35,374 nt of DNA from Pseudolabrys sp. (lineage in GTDB: Bacteria; Pseudomonadota; Alphaproteobacteria; Rhizobiales; Xanthobacteraceae). The stretch spans positions 1 to 35,374 of the forward strand of contig JANLJK010000305.1 in NCBI GenBank assembly GCA_029255525.1. Reading direction: 5' to 3'. Shown piece after piece: positions 1 to 6,844 of this stretch. The translations under genes were made by a program, and so were the position numbers. A model generated the notes under the pieces. It worked only from the letters and a program-made list of their open reading frames with translations. It did no database searches and was not told where the DNA came from. The first letter of the stretch is position 1; each line of letters opens with the position of its first letter.

Positions 1-686
1 ATTCGATCCGCCAGAAATTAGTCCCGATCACTCAGGAGGGCTATCCCTTCATCGGAGACTTGGCGCTGCTCTCGATCTTCCTGTTCTGGGTGTGGAGCCC
101 GCTCGGCTGGATCGTCAACTTGCTCCCGCTCTGGTGCGTCTACTTCTTCCGCGATCCGCCGCGCGTCACGCCGGTGCTCGACGGCCTGGTGGTGTCACCG
201 GCCGACGGCCGCGTCAGCATGATCACCACCGCCGCGCCGCCGCATGAACTGGGCCTGGGCGCCGCGCCGCTGCTGCGCGTGTCGATCTTCATGAGCGTGT
301 TCGACTGCCACGTGAACCGCAGCCCGGTCGCGGGGCGCGTCGAGAAGATCATCTATCAGCCCGGCAAATTCCTTAACGCCGATCTCGACAAGGCGAGCGT
401 CGACAACGAACGCAACTCGCTGGTGATCTCGACCGCCAACACCCGCATCGCCGTGACGCAGATCGCGGGTCTCGTCGCCCGCCGCATCGTCTGCTTCGTG
501 CGCGAGGGTCAGCCGGTCGGCGCCGGCGAGCGCTTCGGCATGATCCGCTTCGGCTCGCGCCTCGACGTGTACATGCCGGAAGGCACCACACCCTTGGTGG
601 CGGTCGGGCAGACGGCCTTGGCCGGCGAGACCGTGCTCGCCGACCTCGCCAGCGCCGATTCCGGCCGCGCCTTCCGCGCCGGCTGA
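1..686 (+). CDS. psd: Phosphatidylserine decarboxylase proenzyme, 5' end outside window
   Basis: Makes phosphatidylethanolamine by decarboxylating phosphatidylserine at the inner membrane. The ORF track starts at a TTG at 60, but the same frame stays open to the window edge and reads [16 protein letters not shown], the usual N-terminus of alphaproteobacterial Psd, so the true start lies a few codons before base 1. A hydrophobic N-terminal segment ([15 protein letters not shown]) is followed by the Psd core. The motif IRFGSRLD, about 43 residues from the C-terminus, is the expected Gly-Ser self-cleavage site whose Ser becomes the pyruvoyl cofactor. This is the short bacterial form. pssA, which supplies its substrate, follows 84 bp downstream on the same strand, a common pairing in this order. 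Family assignment is secure; only the start is missing. Confidence 0.95.
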   Translation, partial: SIRQKLVPITQEGYPFIGDLALLSIFLFWVWSPLGWIVNLLPLWCVYFFRDPPRVTPVLDGLVVSPADGRVSMITTAAPPHELGLGAAPLLRVSIFMSVFDCHVNRSPVAGRVEKIIYQPGKFLNADLDKASVDNERNSLVISTANTRIAVTQIAGLVARRIVCFVREGQPVGAGERFGMIRFGSRLDVYMPEGTTPLVAVGQTALAGETVLADLASADSGRAFRAG

Positions 687-770
687 CGCCCGCAGGCACT
701 CGTTAACGGCACCGGCAGTCCGCCTGCCGCGCCGTGGCGGAACCGGCCGCGGGCGTGTATATTGTCCCTC

Positions 771-1658
771 ATGGTCTTTCAGCCCTTCGATCCCGCGCCG
801 CCGCCGTTCCGCCGCCGCTTCAAAGCGATCCCGGTGCGCACACTGCTGCCCAACCTGATCACGCTCCTGGCGCTCTGCGCCGGGCTCACCGCCATTCGTC
901 TCGCGGTCGAGGCCAAGCTGGAGCTGGCGCTGGCGGCCATCGTCTTCGCCGCGCTGCTCGACGGCATCGACGGCCGCGTCGCGCGCATGCTCAAGGGCAC
1001 CTCGAAGTTCGGCGCTGAGCTCGACAGCCTGGCGGACTTCGTCAACTTCGGCGTCGCGCCGGCACTGATCCTGTATTTCTGGGGCCTGCACGAGCTGAAG
1101 TCCGCCGGCTGGATCGCGGCGCTTGTCTTCGCGATCTGTGCGGGCCTGCGTCTCGCGCGCTTCAATGTGATGATCGACGATCCGAACAAACCGGCCTGGG
1201 CCGCCGATTTCTTCACCGGCATTCCCGCGCCCGCCGGCGCCATCACCGTGCTGCTGCCGATCTATCTGTATTTCCTCGGCGTCACCACCAGTCTGGCCGT
1301 GATCTGGCTGACCTTCGCCTATACGCTGGCGATCGCGCTTTTGATGGTGTCGCGGCTGCCGGTGTTCTCCGGCAAGCGCGTGGGCAAACGCGTGCCGCCG
1401 GAGATGGTGCTGCCGGTCTTCGTCGTCGTGGTGCTCTTCGTCGCGCTGCTGATCAGCTACCCGTGGGTGGTGCTCACCATCGGCGCGCTGGTCTATCTCG
1501 CTTTCCTGCCGTTCGGCTGGCTGGCCTATCGCGAGAACGTCCGCAAGGATGCCGAGGCGCTGGCCGCGGGCACACCGGCCGGCACCACGGAAGCGCCGTT
1601 CCAGCCGCCCGCCGACGATGGCGACAGCGACAGCGATCGCCCATCGCGGCTCAACTGA
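771..1658 (+). CDS. pssA: CDP-diacylglycerol--serine O-phosphatidyltransferase
   Basis: Condenses CDP-diacylglycerol with serine to give phosphatidylserine, the substrate of Psd encoded just upstream. The CDP-alcohol phosphatidyltransferase signature D-G-x2-A-R-x8-G-x3-D-x3-D is perfect (DGRVAR ... GAELDSLAD, about residues 67-89). Several hydrophobic segments follow, as expected for an integral membrane enzyme. I place the start at ATG 771 (MVFQPFDP) rather than the TTG at 762 used by the ORF track; no strong ribosome binding site decides it. Length is 295 aa. The C-terminal tail is Pro/Asp-rich and looks disordered. psd-pssA is probably one transcription unit. Confidence 0.94.
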   Translation: MVFQPFDPAPPPFRRRFKAIPVRTLLPNLITLLALCAGLTAIRLAVEAKLELALAAIVFAALLDGIDGRVARMLKGTSKFGAELDSLADFVNFGVAPALILYFWGLHELKSAGWIAALVFAICAGLRLARFNVMIDDPNKPAWAADFFTGIPAPAGAITVLLPIYLYFLGVTTSLAVIWLTFAYTLAIALLMVSRLPVFSGKRVGKRVPPEMVLPVFVVVVLFVALLISYPWVVLTIGALVYLAFLPFGWLAYRENVRKDAEALAAGTPAGTTEAPFQPPADDGDSDSDRPSRLN

Positions 1659-1676
1659 ACCCATAAAAGTTTTCTC

Positions 1677-2261
1677 ATGTCGCGCGCCATCCACGCCATT
1701 CCCGCGAGCCATCGCCACGACCATCCGGTCGTCGATACGGTCATCCTCGATTACGCCCAGCGCAGCACGCCGAAAGTGTCGGTCACCGGCGTCAAGGGTA
1801 CGGTATTCGAGATCGACCTACACGAACCGGCGCGGCTGCGCACCGACGATGTGCTGGAGCTCGAGGACGGCACTTTGGTCGAAGTCGTTGCGGCGCCCGA
1901 GCCGCTGATCGAAGCACGCGCGACCGATGTCTCGGCATTGGCGCGGCTGGCCTGGCATCTCGGCGACCGTCATGTGCCGGTGCAACTGCTGCCGAACCGC
2001 ATCCGCGCGCAGCGTGACGCTGGCGTCGAGGCGCTGCTCAAGGCGCTCGGCGCCAAGGTCACGCCGATCGAAGCGCCGTTCGAGCCGGAAGGTGGGGCCT
2101 ATGAGCAGGCCCAGGATCATGCGCACGCGCATGATCATCATCACGATCATGGGCATCACCATCACGGTCATGAACACCATGACCATGCCTGCGATCATCC
2201 GGATCATGCGCATGAGCATGGTCATGCGCACGGCCACGGCCACAAGCATCACGATCATTGA
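1677..2261 (+). CDS. ureE: Urease accessory protein UreE with His-rich tail
   Basis: UreE is the nickel-binding metallochaperone that delivers Ni to the urease maturation complex. The 194-aa protein has the UreE core, including LAWHLGDRHVPVQLL (about 91-105), which holds the conserved metal-binding His (H99). The last 48 residues contain 26 His, a nickel-storage tail of the kind seen in Klebsiella-type UreE. The gene lies 18 bp after pssA on the same strand and ends 6 bp before the convergent GST gene. No other ure gene is present in the window, so it is separated from any structural urease operon. The ATG at 1677 has no obvious Shine-Dalgarno, which suggests read-through translation from pssA or a weak start. 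Family call is firm; the His tail could also serve other metals. Confidence 0.9.
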   Translation: MSRAIHAIPASHRHDHPVVDTVILDYAQRSTPKVSVTGVKGTVFEIDLHEPARLRTDDVLELEDGTLVEVVAAPEPLIEARATDVSALARLAWHLGDRHVPVQLLPNRIRAQRDAGVEALLKALGAKVTPIEAPFEPEGGAYEQAQDHAHAHDHHHDHGHHHHGHEHHDHACDHPDHAHEHGHAHGHGHKHHDH

Positions 2262-2267
2262 AGCGTA

Positions 2268-2930
2268 TCAGGCCGAAGGCTTCGACCCGAACGGATAGCC
2301 GGGCATCAGGTCGTACGGGTGGCTCCAGCCGGGCAAAGCCCGCATGCGTTCGAGCCATGCGCCGATCGACGGATAGTCCTTGGCGATATCGAAGCCGAAC
2401 TCCTCCGCCGGATAATAGAAATAAGCCGTCATCGAAACGTCGGCGATGGTCGGGCGGTCGCCGATGAGGAATGGCGCGGCCGCGAGGCGCTTGTCGACGA
2501 TGGCGAGGCTCGCATCGATGCGCCCCTTCAGGAAGGCCATCACGGCCGGATCGCCGGGCGTCGGCGCGAAGTTCTTGAGGAAGCGATAGGGTCCGAGGAA
2601 GCCGTTGATTTTCTGATTGTCGAAAATGATCCAGCGCAGCGCTTCCAGTTTTTCGTCATCGTCGGCCGGCTGGTACTCGCCGGTGAGATCCGAGAGATAG
2701 GTCAGGATGACGCCGGACTGCGACAGCTTCTTGTGTCGCGCTTTGTCGACGAGCACCGGGGCCTCGCCCATTTCATTGACGTCGCCGCGAAACGCCGGCG
2801 TGCGCTGGACGCCGGCGGCAAAGAAATCCACCCACAGCGGCTCCCAGTCAGCGTCGATGAGATTGAGCATCAATGCGGCGCGATAGGCGTTGCCGGACTG
2901 CGCGAAGCAATAAAGCTGATAATCGGCCAT
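2268..2930 (-). CDS. Glutathione S-transferase family protein
   Basis: A 220-aa soluble protein with the GST layout: an N-terminal thioredoxin-like domain (residues 1-80; YCFAQSGNAYRAALMLNL start, then EAPVLVD with the cis-Pro, then the Q-S of LSQSGVILTYL in the glutathione gamma-glutamyl site) and an all-helical C-terminal domain (PFLIGDRPTIADVSMTAYF, the usual N-capping/hydrophobic-staple motif). The active-site residue is probably a Ser/Asn of the SGN segment, but the substrate cannot be read from sequence. It lies 91 bp downstream of the ECF sigma factor gene on the same strand and may be co-transcribed with it. It is convergent with ureE. Confidence 0.85.
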   Translation of the reverse strand: MADYQLYCFAQSGNAYRAALMLNLIDADWEPLWVDFFAAGVQRTPAFRGDVNEMGEAPVLVDKARHKKLSQSGVILTYLSDLTGEYQPADDDEKLEALRWIIFDNQKINGFLGPYRFLKNFAPTPGDPAVMAFLKGRIDASLAIVDKRLAAAPFLIGDRPTIADVSMTAYFYYPAEEFGFDIAKDYPSIGAWLERMRALPGWSHPYDLMPGYPFGSKPSA

Positions 2931-3021
2931 GACGATCCTTGCTGGACGGAGGAGGGCGCGCCGCCATCAAACCTTCCGTCCGGCGCCAGATCAAGCGCCG
3001 GCCATGAGCATGGGCGTGGAC

Positions 3022-3639
3022 CTATTGATAAGTCCGCTGACCGCCGGCCTGCAGGTAGAGCTCGGCGATGCGCTTGCGGGCATAGAACATGCGCGTCTTG
3101 ACGGTGTTCTTCGGCACGCCGACGATTTCCGCGGCTTCTTCGACCGACTTCTCGTGGTAGTAGACGAGGTCGACGATCTCGCGGTGTTCCGGCGACAATT
3201 GGTTCAGACACATGCGCAGCAGGGCGCCGTTGTCCTTCTTCAAGGCGGCTTCTTCCGGATCGTCGGCCTCATCGGCGATGGCTTCGGCGACGCAATTCTC
3301 AAGCTCCTCGTCGCGACGCTGCCGGAGCATCGACAGCGCCTTGAAGCGGGTGATGGCAAGGATCCAGGTCGAGACCTGGCTGCGGCCCTCGAAGTTGGCG
3401 GCTTGCCGCCAGACGTCGAAGAACACCTCGCTGACAATGTCTTCCGCCTTGGCTTCGTCGCGGACGAGACGCAGCGCGAAGCGATAGACCTGAACATTGT
3501 GCCGCGCATAGAGCGTCCGCATCGCCAGCCTGTCGCCGGCGGCAATGCTGTCGATGAGATCGCGATCGGAGTTTTGCCGCGTAGCCGCGACGTGCGACCA
3601 ATTCTGCGAGGTCTGCGCCAGAACGAATTCGGTTTGCAT
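3022..3639 (-). CDS. ECF-family RNA polymerase sigma factor
   Basis: A group IV sigma factor of 205 aa. Region 2 is clear (YRFALRLVRDEAKAEDIVSEVF ... STWILAITRFKAL), and region 4 ends with a helix-turn-helix (SVEEAAEIVGVPKNTVKTRMFYARKRI). I place the start at the ATG at 3639 (MQTEFVLAQ), which has a GGGGG ribosome-binding sequence 6 nt upstream; the ORF-track extension to 3735 is not supported. No anti-sigma factor gene is adjacent, which is unusual for the class: downstream is a GST-like gene, upstream a 425-bp gap with two perfect inverted repeats 107-180 bp from this start. The protein lacks a C-terminal extension. It is not the EcfG general stress sigma by context, since no nepR or phyR lies nearby. 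Its regulon is unknown. Confidence 0.9.
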   Translation of the reverse strand: MQTEFVLAQTSQNWSHVAATRQNSDRDLIDSIAAGDRLAMRTLYARHNVQVYRFALRLVRDEAKAEDIVSEVFFDVWRQAANFEGRSQVSTWILAITRFKALSMLRQRRDEELENCVAEAIADEADDPEEAALKKDNGALLRMCLNQLSPEHREIVDLVYYHEKSVEEAAEIVGVPKNTVKTRMFYARKRIAELYLQAGGQRTYQ

Positions 3640-4064
3640 GGATGCCCCCTGAGCCCTTTGTGGACCTTGTCGATGGCGCTCAAGTAGCAACGCCGTATTT
3701 CGGACGGTTTTCTCGCCGGGACGAAATGGTTTCACCGGCCGGGCGAATTGTTTCGCAGGACGCGCTCACGCGAAACAAAGGCGGGCAATTGTTTCGCCGG
3801 TGGTGCCGCCGCGAAACAATAGGAGGTATCCTGCTGCGCAGGGGCTATCCGATGAGAGCGGACGTCGGACCGCGTCTTCGCGCGGTGGCGGGGCGGAGCC
3901 CGGCTCGGTCGGCGAAGGGCATGCGCGCTCGTGCGCGATCCGCCATACGCTATACGCCATGCGTAAGCCACGCAGATAGCGGTAGGCTATTAGGGACGGG
4001 ATAGTGTAATCTCGCGCCTGACGGTTCGGGGGCAGCCTTCTGCCAGGGCGACAATGGCACGTGA
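3640..4064. other. 425-bp intergenic region between sigma factor and response regulator
   Basis: No convincing gene is present. The ORFs listed here (3642-4004 +, 3732-3971 -, 3766-4071 -) have compositions of frame shadows. The region holds the tandem dyad described separately (3746-3819), a related looser dyad (CGAAA-tgg-TTTC, about 3722-3733) and a degenerate heptamer run (CCATACGC TATACGCC ATGCGTA, 3943-3965). The divergent promoters for the sigma gene and the two-component pair must both lie here, but I see no clean -35/-10 match. Confidence 0.6.
3746..3819. promoter_or_regulatory. Tandem perfect dyads TTGTTTCGC-N13-GCGAAACAA
   Basis: Left arms TTGTTTCGC at 3748-3756 and 3789-3797 and right arms GCGAAACAA at 3770-3778 and 3811-3819 form two identical 9-bp inverted repeats, each with a 13-bp spacer, separated by 10 bp. 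The left arms share two more bases (AATTGTTTCGC). Half-site centres are 22 bp apart within a dyad, and the two dyads are offset by 41 bp, so all four half-sites fall on about the same helix face. The spacers differ in sequence, so the arms alone are conserved. This looks like a double operator for a dimeric regulator. Alternating RNA hairpins are possible, because the middle two arms can also pair. Confidence 0.6.
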
Positions 4065-4823
4065 ATGACATCGCAGGACAAACCGCGCCTGATCGTCGTC
4101 GATGACGAGTCCTCGCTGCGCGAGATGTTGGCGGACTATCTCGGCAAGCACGGATTTGCGGTCGACATGGCCGCGGACGGGCGCGCGCTCGATGTCCATC
4201 TGGCGCAAGGGCCGGCGGATCTGATCCTGCTCGACGTCAACATGCCCGGCGAGGACGGTTTTTCGATCGCCCGCCGGCTGCGCGCCACCGGCAATATTCC
4301 CATTCTCATGCTCACCGCCGCGGAAGACGTGATCGACCGCGTGGTTGGGTTGGAGATCGGGGCCGACGATTATGTCACCAAGCCGTTTGACCTGCGGGAG
4401 CTGCGGGCGCGCATCCGCGCGGTGCTCCGCCGCACTGGCGGCAACGGCTCGGCCGCTGCCCCGGCCGATGCGGTGCCGGTACCCCCGCCGGCCCCCGAAT
4501 CGAATAGCCTCGCGCACTTCGGTAAGGCCGCGCTCGATATCGATGCGCGCTGCCTTGTTCACAGTGACGGCACGAAAGAGCCGCTGACCGCCACGGAGTT
4601 CGACCTGCTTTACGTCTTCTCGCAGAACCCGCATCGCGTCCTGAGCCGCGACCGGCTGCTCAGTCTCGCCCACCGTGGCGACAACGAGCCGTTCGACCGC
4701 AGCATCGATATCCGGATCACGCGCATCCGGCGGAAGATCGAGATCGACCCGGCCAATCCGCAGGTCATCAAGACGATCCGCAGCGCCGGCTATATCTACG
4801 TGCCGCCAAAGAGGCCGGAATGA
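4065..4823 (+). CDS. OmpR/PhoB-family response regulator
   Basis: A 252-aa two-component output protein. The receiver domain (about 8-122) has the acidic pair D13-D14, the phospho-acceptor D57 (LLDVNMPGEDG) and the conserved Lys in VTKPFD. An Ala/Pro-rich linker (about 125-150) leads to an OmpR-type winged helix (LTATEFDLLYVFSQNPHRVLSRDRLL ... IDIRITRIRRKIE ... IRSAGYIYV). It should bind DNA when phosphorylated by the kinase encoded immediately downstream. Its last codons overlap the kinase start by 4 nt (ATGA), which indicates translational coupling. The target genes are not evident; the tandem dyad upstream is 246 bp or more from this start. Confidence 0.93.
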   Translation: MTSQDKPRLIVVDDESSLREMLADYLGKHGFAVDMAADGRALDVHLAQGPADLILLDVNMPGEDGFSIARRLRATGNIPILMLTAAEDVIDRVVGLEIGADDYVTKPFDLRELRARIRAVLRRTGGNGSAAAPADAVPVPPPAPESNSLAHFGKAALDIDARCLVHSDGTKEPLTATEFDLLYVFSQNPHRVLSRDRLLSLAHRGDNEPFDRSIDIRITRIRRKIEIDPANPQVIKTIRSAGYIYVPPKRPE

Positions 4824-6460
4824 CGTCAACACCGGCTGGCACGAATGGGCATAAGGCGCAGGAAGCCGAGATGGCGCAGCGGCTGCGCGCCTATGCCGAC
4901 AACGAAGCGTTGTGGGCGGCGGTGGTCGCGTCCGCGCTCGACTGTATCGTCATCATCGACGAAGCCGGCTGCGTCATCGAATTCAATCCGGCGGCCGAGA
5001 CCGTCTTCGGCTATGTGCGCGCCGATGTGATTGGCCGGCCGATCGTCGATGTGATCGTGCCGCCGGCGCTGCGGGACGCGCACCAGAAGGGCTTTACGCG
5101 CTACCTATCCTCTGGCGTGGCGACGGTGCTCGGCCGTCGCGTCGAGATCGAGGGCATGCGGTCCGACGGCTCGATCTTTCCGGTGGAGCTGGCGATCACC
5201 GAAGTCCGTCTGCCCGGACGTCGGCTGTTCACGGCGCACTTGCGCGATCTCACCGAAGCGCACCGTTCGCGGGCCGAGATCGAGCGCCAGCGCGAGGCCT
5301 TGCACCAGAGCGAGAAGCTCGCCGCGCTTGGCTCGCTGCTGGCCGGCGTCGCGCACGAACTGAACAACCCGTTGTCGATCGTCACCGGTCAGGCGCTGAT
5401 GCTGCGCGAGGCGGCGAGCGGCGCGGCGGGACGTCCAGTCGACGTTCGGGAATTCGCCGAACGCAGCGCCAAGATCGAGGCCGCGGCCGAACGCTGTGCC
5501 CGTATCGTCAAGACCTTTCTCGCCATGGCACGCCAGCGCAAGACGGAACGGCACGATATCGCGGTCTCGGCACTCATTGATGGCGTCCTTGACCTCCTGA
5601 CCTATGGCCTGCGTACCGCCGGCATCGAGGTGGTCGTCGACCTTGCGCCCGGCCTTCCGGCGATTCACGTGGATGCCGATCAGATTCAGCAGGTGTTGAT
5701 GAACCTCGTCGTCAACGGCAAGCAGGCGCTCGAAGAGGTGCAGGGCCCGCGCCGGATCGCGATCCGCGTTCGTGTGGATGCCGCGCGGTCGCAAATGACG
5801 TTCGAGTTCTCGGACAGTGGTCCCGGCGTGCCGGCCGACATTCGCGGCCGCATCTTCGATCCGTTCTTCACGACCAAGCCGCAGGGCGTTGGCACCGGCA
5901 TTGGTCTGGCGGTGTCGCGCGGGCTGGTCGAAGCCCATGGCGGAACGTTGACACTGGCCGAGCCGGATGGCGGCGGCGCGACCTTTGTGATGCGGTTGCC
6001 GCTCGAAGCCGGCGCGCAGCTGGAGGCGAAGGCCGCGCCCGTGACGGCGGAAGCTGCGGCAACATCGGCGACCAGCCGCCGTGCACTCGTGATCGACGAT
6101 GAAGTCGAGATCGCTGGGCTTTTGGCGGAGATATTGCAGCGGCAAGGCTTTGCCTGCGACGCTGCGTCCAGCGGCAATGATGCGAAGTCTCGCATCGGCC
6201 AGAGCGGCACCAATTACGATCTCATTCTCTGCGATATCCGGATGCCCGATGGCGATGGCCCGTCACTGTTTGCGTGGCTGGAAGCCGAGCATCCACAGCT
6301 TGCGAGCCGGATCGCCTTCGTCACCGGCGATACGCTCGGGCCGGCCGCGGGACGTTTCCTGGCCCGTACGGGGTGCCCGGTGATCGAGAAACCGTTCACG
6401 CCGGCCGACATCCAGCGGGTGGTCGGGTTGCTGCTGCCTGAGGCCGTGCCGCGCGCTTAG
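4820..6460 (+). CDS. Soluble hybrid sensor histidine kinase (PAS-HisKA-HATPase-REC)
   Basis: A 546-aa kinase with no membrane segment, so it senses a cytoplasmic cue. Order: PAS domain (about 30-150, CIVIIDEAGCVIEFNPAAETVFGY), dimerisation/phosphoacceptor domain with H179 (VAHELNNPLS), ATP-binding domain with N-box (QVLMNLVVNGKQAL) and G-boxes (DSGPGVP; GVGTGIGLAVSRG), then a C-terminal receiver (about 425-540) with RALVIDDEVE, acceptor Asp in CDIRMPDGDG and Lys in IEKPF. The PAS ligand cannot be read; there is no obvious haem or flavin motif. The extra receiver next to a separate OmpR-type regulator suggests either a phosphate sink or self-regulation. It overlaps the convergent lipoprotein gene by 4 bp at its 3' end. 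Confidence 0.92.
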   Translation: MTSTPAGTNGHKAQEAEMAQRLRAYADNEALWAAVVASALDCIVIIDEAGCVIEFNPAAETVFGYVRADVIGRPIVDVIVPPALRDAHQKGFTRYLSSGVATVLGRRVEIEGMRSDGSIFPVELAITEVRLPGRRLFTAHLRDLTEAHRSRAEIERQREALHQSEKLAALGSLLAGVAHELNNPLSIVTGQALMLREAASGAAGRPVDVREFAERSAKIEAAAERCARIVKTFLAMARQRKTERHDIAVSALIDGVLDLLTYGLRTAGIEVVVDLAPGLPAIHVDADQIQQVLMNLVVNGKQALEEVQGPRRIAIRVRVDAARSQMTFEFSDSGPGVPADIRGRIFDPFFTTKPQGVGTGIGLAVSRGLVEAHGGTLTLAEPDGGGATFVMRLPLEAGAQLEAKAAPVTAEAAATSATSRRALVIDDEVEIAGLLAEILQRQGFACDAASSGNDAKSRIGQSGTNYDLILCDIRMPDGDGPSLFAWLEAEHPQLASRIAFVTGDTLGPAAGRFLARTGCPVIEKPFTPADIQRVVGLLLPEAVPRA

Positions 6461-6828
6461 CGCGCCAGCGTGACCGACATGCCGGTCACGGCTTTGCCTT
6501 CGTAACGGTCGCCGGCGAAGGTGAGTTCGCCGAGCGGGTTGTTCTCGTCATCGGATATCGTCAGCGTATTGCCGCTGAGCGACCATTTGCGGCTCAGGAA
6601 AAAGCGGCCAGGGCAACCGCCTTCCGGCGCGAGCGAGCCTTCGGTCGCGCCCGCGGCGCCGCCGAAGCTGATGCCGCAGGGCGGCGCATTGGGTGCGGAG
6701 AGAAACCAGCGGCCGGCCATGCCCGGTCTGGCTTCAGGCGCCGGCGTGTCGCTGAGAGAAACCTGCCCGCCGGCACAGCCGGCGAGCAGGAGCGTTGCGA
6801 GCAGGGTGGCGGTGGTGACCTTGGTCAT
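6457..6828 (-). CDS. AprI/Inh-family protease-inhibitor-like lipoprotein
   Basis: A 123-aa secreted lipoprotein. The signal peptide ends in the lipobox LLAGC, giving a lipidated Cys at about residue 18. The mature part has the Inh fold pattern AGRWFLS, a paired Cys (APPCGISF ... EGGCPGRF), R-K-W-S-L, and a closing G-D-R-Y-E-G strand, as in the small beta-barrel inhibitors of serralysin proteases and in Brucella Omp19. No protease gene is nearby, so the target is unknown; a role in envelope protection is inferred from the family. Its stop codon overlaps the kinase stop on the other strand. A short hairpin (GTGACCG-N6-CGGTCAC, 6470-6489) sits within its 3' codons. Confidence 0.8.
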   Translation of the reverse strand: MTKVTTATLLATLLLAGCAGGQVSLSDTPAPEARPGMAGRWFLSAPNAPPCGISFGGAAGATEGSLAPEGGCPGRFFLSRKWSLSGNTLTISDDENNPLGELTFAGDRYEGKAVTGMSVTLAR

Positions 6829-6844
6829 CGCGCCCCCTTGGACG

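Noticed and set aside
195-1724. 509-aa minus-strand ORF across psd and pssA
   Set aside because: Antisense shadow of two firmly identified genes; Arg/Gln/His-rich composition typical of reversed high-GC codons.
1818-2258. Met/Val-rich minus-strand ORF opposite the UreE His tail
   Set aside because: Arises because CAT/CAC codons read ATG/GTG in reverse; not a membrane protein gene.
3640-3735. N-terminal extension of the sigma factor to 3735
   Set aside because: The extra residues have no sigma character and the ATG at 3639 has its own ribosome binding site.
3942-3966. Short ATACGCT-like heptamer run as a microsatellite or CRISPR-like repeat
   Set aside because: Only three degenerate units without spacers; likely a chance or dispersed intergenic sequence.
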